Shown here piece by piece: positions 58,302 through 64,000 of a stretch of DNA of 64,000 bases. The position numbers and the translations under genes were made by a program. The notes beneath the pieces were generated by a model. That model was not told the origin of the DNA and made no database searches. It saw nothing but the letters and a program-made list of their open reading frames with translations. Source of the stretch: Compostibacter hankyongensis (GTDB lineage Bacteria; Bacteroidota; Bacteroidia; Chitinophagales; Chitinophagaceae); NCBI RefSeq assembly GCF_039541075.1, contig NZ_BAABFN010000007.1, positions 62,001 to 126,000 of the forward strand, in the 5' to 3' direction. Numbering within the stretch: the first letter of the stretch is position 1; every line of letters starts with the position of its first letter.

Positions 58302-59228
58302 TTAAAGTATTGCTTCACCTGAAGGAGCAGTGCGTGAGGGGCGAAGCACATAGGTGAGCGAGCTGCTCCGGGCAGGATATTTCCGGGCGTGTAGCCAGGA
58401 GCGTAGTCCCTGGAGAAACCCTGCCGGCAGCCGGGTATGGCCGTGCCGGTATTTTTCGCTCAGCAGGCTGATATAAAAAGCATCGAAGGGCATGGGTATC
58501 TGGTGCCCGACCCGGAAGCCCTGCTGTCCGGCCAGGGAAGCCAGGGCGGCGGGGGAGAAGTGGTAAAGGTGTCTGGGTACGTCGTAGGCCGCCCAGTCTG
58601 CCTTGTAATACAAGGCATCGGCTGCCGTGAAGTTGGGCAGGGCCAGAAAAAGGGTGCCGCCGGGCTGCAGCAGGCGGAGCATCTCGTCCATATATTCGTG
58701 CAGAGCGTGTACGTGTTCCAGCACATGCCAGAGGGTGATCACCCGGAAGGCGCCGTCGGGTAAGCTGAACAGCGCGTCGGGGGTCAGGGGCTCTACGCGG
58801 TGCAGCGCCAGCGCATTTTTCCGGGCCGTTTCATCCGGTTCTATACCGGTAACCTGCCAGCCCGCCTGCTTCATGGTGGCCAGGAAAGCGCCTGTGCCGC
58901 AGCCGATATCCAGGAGTGCTCCGGTATGATGACCGCTGTAGCGCGTTACCCAGTGTTTTTTCTGCTGCATGGCCCTGCCCCGGGCAATATGATAAAGCCG
59001 GTTGATGATGCCCTTGCGCGTGTCGCTGTGAGAGATATAAGCTTCGGACTGGTAGTACTTTCCGCTTTCTGCCTCGTCCGGAGCATCCTGGGTAAAGCGG
59101 CCGGTGCAGGCATCGCAGTGCCAGATGGAAAAGATTTTTCCGGATACGGTATGATCCCTCGCCTTCAGCGCGGGATGGATGCTTTCCGAATGACAAAGGG
59201 GGCAATGATGGCGGTGGATCAGCGGCAT
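58302..59228 (-). CDS. Class I SAM methyltransferase with an N-terminal four-Cys motif
   Basis: The 308-residue protein begins with HCPLC (Cys 9 and 12) and later WHCDAC (Cys 38 and 41), a probable zinc ribbon. A class I methyltransferase domain follows: LLDIGCGTGAFLATMKQAG (SAM loop), VTGIEPDE, LWHVLEHVH and LLQPGGTLFLALPN. The combination resembles methyltransferases of sugar or lipid modification, but the substrate is unknown. It is the last gene of the minus-strand group starting beyond 64000, 11 bases after the HU-SPOR gene. Confidence 0.88.
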   Translation of the reverse strand: MPLIHRHHCPLCHSESIHPALKARDHTVSGKIFSIWHCDACTGRFTQDAPDEAESGKYYQSEAYISHSDTRKGIINRLYHIARGRAMQQKKHWVTRYSGHHTGALLDIGCGTGAFLATMKQAGWQVTGIEPDETARKNALALHRVEPLTPDALFSLPDGAFRVITLWHVLEHVHALHEYMDEMLRLLQPGGTLFLALPNFTAADALYYKADWAAYDVPRHLYHFSPAALASLAGQQGFRVGHQIPMPFDAFYISLLSEKYRHGHTRLPAGFLQGLRSWLHARKYPARSSSLTYVLRPSRTAPSGEAIL

Positions 59229-59239
59229 ACCGGCTCTTC

Positions 59240-60376
59240 TTATTTGTATACGATAAATGCATCCTGCCCGTAGAGCGCCTTCATCTCTTTCAGGTGCAGG
59301 GCGGTATCGGCAGGCATGGAAGTAAAAGGCATGGCCAGCCGGAAGGTGGAAGAGTCTTCCGCCAGCAGCTCAACCGGCAGACCCCAGCTTCTGAATTTGC
59401 GGTATTGCTGCCCGCCCCGTTCCAGGGTGGGGTAGGTGGCGATCACGATATGGTAATGCAGAGAATCGTTTCCCGCGGGCTGGTCTGCGGCAGAAGACGA
59501 GGCCCCGGCTTCGGCAGCGGTGCTGTCTGCCGCGGGGGTAGCCGCTTCCGGCCTGATTTGGCGCTCGCGTTGGGGACGGTACAGCAGGAAAAACAGGATG
59601 CCGGCGACGATCAGCACCGCGGCGGCGATCCACCAGGACTGCAGCCGTTTTCCGGAACGTTCTTCCGGCAAGGGATAGGGATACAGGTCAGGATATTCCG
59701 GGGCGGGATCCGGTACTTCGTGCGTCGTTACCGCTTCGGGCGCCGTTCCTGTTTCAGAAGCCTTTGGTGCTTCGGAAGACGGAGCTATTCCGGAGGGCGC
59801 AGCTGTTTCCGGTGCCGCCGGCGTTTCTGAAGCCAAGGCTGTCGTCATCTCAGTTGGTTCGGGTGCGGCGGCGACCGGAGGGGGGGCGGATGTTGCCTCT
59901 GCGGGCGAGGCGGCTTCCCCGGCTGTGGATGGCGCTGCCGCCTTCCGGGAGGAGTGTTCTGCCTGCGTTGTGGTCACCGGACCGGGGAGTACCACCGGTT
60001 CTGCTATGGCATCGCCGGGGTAGTCCCTGAAAGAGATATTACCCTGCTCATTGCCTTCCAGCACGCCGATGCCGGGCAGCTCCCAGGATCCGCCGCCGGC
60101 GGTCTTTTCCCGGATACGGTCCGAGAAGAGCTGCCACTGCTCCTGCAGGCCGGCTATACCGGGCCGTCTTTTCTCAATATAAGCCAGCAGGGAAAGGTCG
60201 TCTACGCGGGTAGCTTCCCGGAAACTGATCACCGGGGCGGGGGCGGAAAGTTGCACACCTCCGGCCAGCCGCTGCGCCGCCCGTTGCGAGAGCGTCAGTA
60301 TGCCAATGCCCGGCAGGGTGCTGGCCCCTTCCAGGGAAAGTTGCTCGGCGATATATTTCAGGAAGAGATGTTCCAT
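59240..60376 (-). CDS. HU-CCDC81-like and SPOR-domain membrane protein
   Basis: The 378-residue protein has two small N-terminal HU-like domains of the bacterial CCDC81 type (residues about 1-110; LPGIGILTLSQRAAQRL and LPGIGVLEGNEQGNISFRDY), a long Ala/Pro/Glu linker, one transmembrane helix (about 247-268; WWIAAAVLIVAGILFFLLY) and a C-terminal SPOR-like domain (YHIVIATYPTLERGGQQYRK). SPOR domains bind denuded septal peptidoglycan, so it could link DNA or protein inside the cell to the division septum. Its ATG overlaps the stop of the barrel gene by one base. Confidence 0.85.
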   Translation of the reverse strand: MEHLFLKYIAEQLSLEGASTLPGIGILTLSQRAAQRLAGGVQLSAPAPVISFREATRVDDLSLLAYIEKRRPGIAGLQEQWQLFSDRIREKTAGGGSWELPGIGVLEGNEQGNISFRDYPGDAIAEPVVLPGPVTTTQAEHSSRKAAAPSTAGEAASPAEATSAPPPVAAAPEPTEMTTALASETPAAPETAAPSGIAPSSEAPKASETGTAPEAVTTHEVPDPAPEYPDLYPYPLPEERSGKRLQSWWIAAAVLIVAGILFFLLYRPQRERQIRPEAATPAADSTAAEAGASSSAADQPAGNDSLHYHIVIATYPTLERGGQQYRKFRSWGLPVELLAEDSSTFRLAMPFTSMPADTALHLKEMKALYGQDAFIVYK

Positions 60377-62055
60377 CAGAATTTGAAAAGGATGCCTCCC
60401 AGGGCATTCAGACCCAGCGAAGGGTAGTTATGCCAGCGCTGGTAATGCGATCCGAGCAGGTTATTGACATTGGCCCATACGCCGAAGTGCTTGCCGATCT
60501 GGTAGGAAGCGCCGAGGTTCAGGTCGAAGGCGCCCTTGGTTTTGTGATCCACGAGCGCGCTGTCCTGCCAGGAGCTTCCGCTCAGGGCAAAGGCATCCGC
60601 GCTCAGCCGGAACTTTTCGCCGATGGCGTACTGGAAGGACAGGTCGGCCCGGAAGGGCGAAAGTCCCCAGGGCTTGGCCTCGGTTTTCTGCTTGAAATAG
60701 TTAAACCAGTTCATGCTCAGCCTGGCCTGGAATTTTTCTTCCTGGACATAACCTATTTCGGCGTGCAGCTGATAAGCTTTCAGCTCTTCTTCGTACCGCG
60801 TCGTGAACTTATTGCCCATCAGGGTATCGTTCAGGTACAACGGCCGGTCCTCATACACTACGTAAGCGAACTTGGTGTTGTAATTGAAGTGGCTGTTGAT
60901 GGATCCTTTTATACCGGTATATTTTTCCTCCACCCTTGTGTTGGTGGGGCTGGAGTAGTCGCCCAGGAAGGGGTTTTCCGACACCAGGTGCTGATAGCTG
61001 TTTTTCGTGAAGTACGATATCCACCCGCTGCTCAGGATCAGCGAGTTTTTAATCAGGTGCGTTTCGTTAACGATGTCGGGCAGCAGCACAAACTTATTGT
61101 TCGTCCAGGTAGGGTTTATGCCGGCGCGCAGCACAAAGCCCGGTTTGGAGATCAGCACGGCGGGGTGAAAGGCTACGATGGAGTTGGAAAAAGAGCTGTC
61201 TCCCTGATGCCGGTAGTTGGAAAAGTCGCCGATAAAGTCCGCTACCAGGAAGATGTCTTTTACGATCTTTTTCTGGGCGGGTATCTTCAGGTAAAAGGTG
61301 AATTCGCTCTGGTCATGCGCATCGGCAAAGCTGGTGAGCTTCAGTTCCGGCTGGTAATTCAGCGTCAGCCTGTTTTCCTCGGTATTGCTCAGTCCGAACG
61401 ATACGGAAAAGGTATTGTATGCCTGGCGGACATCGTCGCGGGAGAGCTTCAGGCTGTCGTGATCATAGCCGTAGTAATTCACTGCATTCCGGTCGTATCC
61501 GACGTTGGCGTGAAACTCGTGACCTCCGGCGAAATACTGTCCCCGCAGATGCAGGTTATCATTGCTGAACTGCTGGTGCTCGATCGATCCCTTGGAGGAG
61601 AGATGGTTGAAGAAGAGGCTGTAGTTATACTGGTTGTTCCGTCCGCTGCCCAGTCCTACCTGCAGCAGCGGTGTGCTGTAGTTGCCAAAGCCGGCTTTGA
61701 TAAAATTGTTCTGCAGCGCTTCGAGTGAATCCTTTCCCATCGCGAGCGGACGCAGCGGCACCGGCTGGTAGGTAAAATAAAGGTTTTGCGAAGGGATATT
61801 GTATACCAGCCGGGGCCGGGTAGTGTCGATAGAAGGCAACGCCGTGGTAAGGTTCAGCTTGGCGGCATTCCGCAGTTCGGGCTGATATACGTTGTAGATA
61901 TCGATCGTCTGCTGCTGGATGGTGGAATCCTGTTGCTGCGCCCTGGCGCCGAGCGCGGCCAGCAGGCAGATACAGGAGCCCAGGGCAACCCGCAGCAGGT
62001 AAGGGGGGCGTATATGCTGAAAAACTTGCATCGTCTTTATGGCTGTTTCAATCAT
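60376..62055 (-). CDS. Outer-membrane beta-barrel protein
   Basis: The 559-residue protein has a signal peptide (LRVALGSCICLLAALGARA, then QQQ) and a short N-terminal part (IDIYNVYQPELRNAAKLNL), then many amphipathic strands with aromatic ends (YNYSLFFNHLSSKG; FRADLSFQYAIGEKFRLSAD) up to LNALGGILFKF. It looks like a plug-less TonB-receptor-type barrel of the kind found beside TPR proteins in Bacteroidota. The true start could be Met 9 (62031), which leaves a better signal peptide. It is co-oriented with the TPR gene 55 bases upstream. Confidence 0.8.
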   Translation of the reverse strand: MIETAIKTMQVFQHIRPPYLLRVALGSCICLLAALGARAQQQDSTIQQQTIDIYNVYQPELRNAAKLNLTTALPSIDTTRPRLVYNIPSQNLYFTYQPVPLRPLAMGKDSLEALQNNFIKAGFGNYSTPLLQVGLGSGRNNQYNYSLFFNHLSSKGSIEHQQFSNDNLHLRGQYFAGGHEFHANVGYDRNAVNYYGYDHDSLKLSRDDVRQAYNTFSVSFGLSNTEENRLTLNYQPELKLTSFADAHDQSEFTFYLKIPAQKKIVKDIFLVADFIGDFSNYRHQGDSSFSNSIVAFHPAVLISKPGFVLRAGINPTWTNNKFVLLPDIVNETHLIKNSLILSSGWISYFTKNSYQHLVSENPFLGDYSSPTNTRVEEKYTGIKGSINSHFNYNTKFAYVVYEDRPLYLNDTLMGNKFTTRYEEELKAYQLHAEIGYVQEEKFQARLSMNWFNYFKQKTEAKPWGLSPFRADLSFQYAIGEKFRLSADAFALSGSSWQDSALVDHKTKGAFDLNLGASYQIGKHFGVWANVNNLLGSHYQRWHNYPSLGLNALGGILFKF

Positions 62056-62110
62056 GTTTTTTGCTTGCTTCGGTATGTTTTTTCCGGCTCCGTCCTGCGG
62101 TGACCCCGGT

Positions 62111-64000
62111 TTATTTTGTGGAATCTTCCTTGATCCTCGACTGTGATTTTTCGAGGCTTTCCACCTCGCTCAGCTTTTCTTTTGCCTTGCTGACCAGGTC
62201 GGGTATCTTGCTGTTGTCCACGATGCTCTGCAGGGTGGCCTTGGCATTGAAATAATCCTTTTCCCGGGTATAGATATCGCCCAGGAGGATGTATGCGCTG
62301 GCTACCCAGTAGTCGTAGGACGGCGTATTCTTGATGACGTCGAAAGCGGCGGTCTCGGCCTGCTTCAGCTCCCGGTTTTTGAAATGACATTCGGCGATGT
62401 AGTAGCGGGCCTGTGCGCCCAGCTCGGACTTGGTTTGCCGGGCCGTTTGTCCGAAGGCAACCAGGGCGCTGTCGCAGTTGTCCTGTGCCCGGTAGGCCTG
62501 CCCCGCATAGAAATGGGCTACGATCTGATCGTCCGTGCTGATATTGGACAGCGCCAGCAGATCAGCGGCGCTGGTTTTTACCTGATCCCAGTTTTGCAGT
62601 TCGTAGTTGGCGCGCAGCAGACCCCGCCGGGCTTCCAGCGCATTGTCGCGGGTGACGGCTATCTGTTTCAGCTGTCCGTAGTACTGCAGCGCTTTGCTGT
62701 AATCCTTGTTTTCATAGAACTCGATCCTGCCGGCCTGGGCCACGGCGCGTTCGGTAAAGGGGGTATTGCCCTGCGACAGGATATATTCGTAAGCGTTAAG
62801 CGCGTTGCTGTAGTCCTTTTGCATAAAAAGACATTCCGCCTTGTAGAAGTTGGCATTCAGGGTGAACTGTCCCTGCGGATAACGGCTGAGATAGTTGTTG
62901 AAAGCGCTGAGGGCCCCGGAGTAATCGCCGTTTCCAAAGCGGGCTTCCGCGGCCGCGAAGGTAACCGAATCTGCTACGGAGCGGGTAATGGTTTTGCCCG
63001 TGGATTTCAGGAAGCTGAGGAAGGCGTCCGTATTGCCGTTGTTGACATACAGGGTGCGCAGGCTTTGCAGCGCTTCGTTGGATTCGGGGCTGTTGGGATA
63101 TTGCTGTACCACCTTTTTGTAATAGTCGGTTGCCTGGCCATTGTCGCCCATATTCAGATGGGCAAGCCCCAGCTTCAGGGTAGCCTTGGGTGCATTGGGA
63201 CTGTTGGGCTGCTGCTGTATCACCCGTTCCAGGTAGGGAACGGCTTCCCGGTATTTCTGTTCGGTGATGTACGTAGAGCCGATCTCGTAGTCGGCTTCGT
63301 TGTTGAAACCGGATTTCGGATATTGCTGCGCCAGCTGTTTCAGCAGGCTCACCTTCTCATCGTTTTTGCCGCTGGCGCCCAGGATCATGCTTTTCTGATA
63401 CAGTGCGTAGTCGGATCCGGATCCGCTGCTGAGGGCCTGGTTGTAGATATTCATGGCCTGGCCGTAGTTCCGGAGCATGTAATAGCAGTCGGCGGTACGC
63501 AGCTTGGCATCCTGCGCGATCTTTTCCCCGTTGGCGCCGAATACGATTTCTGCTGCTTTGAACTGATCCAGGGCGCCGTTATAATCGCCTTTTCTCATCA
63601 GGGCGTATCCGAGGTTATAATGCGCGGTTTGCTCGTTGGCTTCCCCGGAAGCGGCGGCAGCGCTGGAGCGGGCGAGGCTGAAATACTGGTTGAGATAAGC
63701 CGTTGCCTGATCAAACTGTCCTTTCCGCAGGCTGATCTCTCCTTTCCAGAAATAAGCCAGCTGTTGCAGCTGCGGGTCCATCGGGTTTTGCAGGGATATG
63801 TCCAGCAGCTTGCCGGCATCCTCCGTCTGGTTGTCATTGATCAGCTGCATGGCCCGTCCGTAGGCTACCTTCTGGTAGGCTTTCCGTACGTTTGGCGTTT
63901 TATTCGGTATCCCTTCCACGGCGGAGAGGGCGTTTTTATAATCGTTGGTATTCATGAACAGCTGGGCGAGGATCTCGCGGGTCTCCGGGATGTATTCGGA
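62111..64000 (-). CDS. TPR-repeat protein (5' end outside the window)
   Basis: The frame stays open to the window edge, with codons for EYIPETREILAQLFMNTNDY before the first Met at 63955, so the gene extends further. At least 630 residues are covered by tetratricopeptide repeats, for example NEQTAHYNLGYALMRKGDYN, NEADYEIGSTYITEQKYREA and LAHLNMGDNGQATDYYKKVV. TPR arrays bind proteins; with the barrel downstream, this could be a periplasmic or outer-membrane scaffold. The C-terminus is charged (SEVESLEKSQSRIKEDSTK). The partner is unknown. Confidence 0.85.
   Translation of the reverse strand, partial: SEYIPETREILAQLFMNTNDYKNALSAVEGIPNKTPNVRKAYQKVAYGRAMQLINDNQTEDAGKLLDISLQNPMDPQLQQLAYFWKGEISLRKGQFDQATAYLNQYFSLARSSAAAASGEANEQTAHYNLGYALMRKGDYNGALDQFKAAEIVFGANGEKIAQDAKLRTADCYYMLRNYGQAMNIYNQALSSGSGSDYALYQKSMILGASGKNDEKVSLLKQLAQQYPKSGFNNEADYEIGSTYITEQKYREAVPYLERVIQQQPNSPNAPKATLKLGLAHLNMGDNGQATDYYKKVVQQYPNSPESNEALQSLRTLYVNNGNTDAFLSFLKSTGKTITRSVADSVTFAAAEARFGNGDYSGALSAFNNYLSRYPQGQFTLNANFYKAECLFMQKDYSNALNAYEYILSQGNTPFTERAVAQAGRIEFYENKDYSKALQYYGQLKQIAVTRDNALEARRGLLRANYELQNWDQVKTSAADLLALSNISTDDQIVAHFYAGQAYRAQDNCDSALVAFGQTARQTKSELGAQARYYIAECHFKNRELKQAETAAFDVIKNTPSYDYWVASAYILLGDIYTREKDYFNAKATLQSIVDNSKIPDLVSKAKEKLSEVESLEKSQSRIKEDSTK

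Overview
The window looks like chromosomal DNA of a fairly GC-rich member of the Bacteroidota, most likely a Chitinophagaceae-type soil or plant-associated bacterium. The evidence is three SusC-type receptor genes (one cut by the window edge), two complete SusC/SusD pairs, HU-SPOR and CarboxypepD-regulatory-like proteins, several promoters of the Bacteroidota type (TTTG or TTG, about 20 bases, TAnnTTTG), and housekeeping proteins (Era, Der, FtsK, Lpd, Mrp) of the Bacteroidota kind. The genus is an inference.

Layout. 1-1222: the start of a SusC gene and a divergent FadR-type GntR regulator. 1533-2884: an acyl-CoA-dehydrogenase-fold, probably flavin monooxygenase-like, gene on the minus strand behind a TPP riboswitch. 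2957-10066: a TetR-controlled efflux locus (TolC, HlyD, two ABC ATPases, two ABC-2 permeases) with the same 16-bp palindrome before tetR and before tolC. 10127-14913: an AT-richer accessory region ending at the initiator tRNA gene. It holds HigBA, an AhpD-like protein, small unknown proteins, an AbiEi/AbiEii-type module and an orphan gene; the last three lie between two identical 54-bp repeats, and part of the tRNA 3' end is duplicated. 15016-32802: core genes: era, der, an oxidative pentose phosphate group (gnd, zwf, pgl), a cation:proton antiporter, lpd, lolA, ftsK, aroK and a glutaryl-CoA dehydrogenase-like gene.

32856-55254: the main accessory locus, a two-part polysaccharide utilisation locus. 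SusC1/SusD1 comes first, then a LacI regulator, a DUF2961 (GH172-type) glycosidase, SusC2/SusD2, a sodium:solute symporter, a glutamine-amidotransferase-like protein, a ceramidase-like amidohydrolase, an unrecognised toroid-like secreted protein, a histidinol-dehydrogenase homologue and a sialate O-acetylesterase-like enzyme. Five copies of a LacI-type palindrome (TGAATACGTATTCA and variants) sit beside the promoters of susC1, lacI and susC2, which ties the locus into one regulon. In the likely scheme, a furanoside-containing, possibly O-acetylated glycan is captured at the surface, trimmed by the esterase and the GH172 enzyme, imported by the symporter and oxidised inside.

55294-64000: pyrF, mrp, a CarboxypepD-like secreted protein, and a minus-strand group of a TPR protein, an outer-membrane barrel, an HU-SPOR membrane protein and a methyltransferase. 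Several families of short intergenic repeats (heptamer GGTAAAR, hexamer GATGATTT, a 55-bp unit and a 34-bp tandem unit) are scattered between genes.
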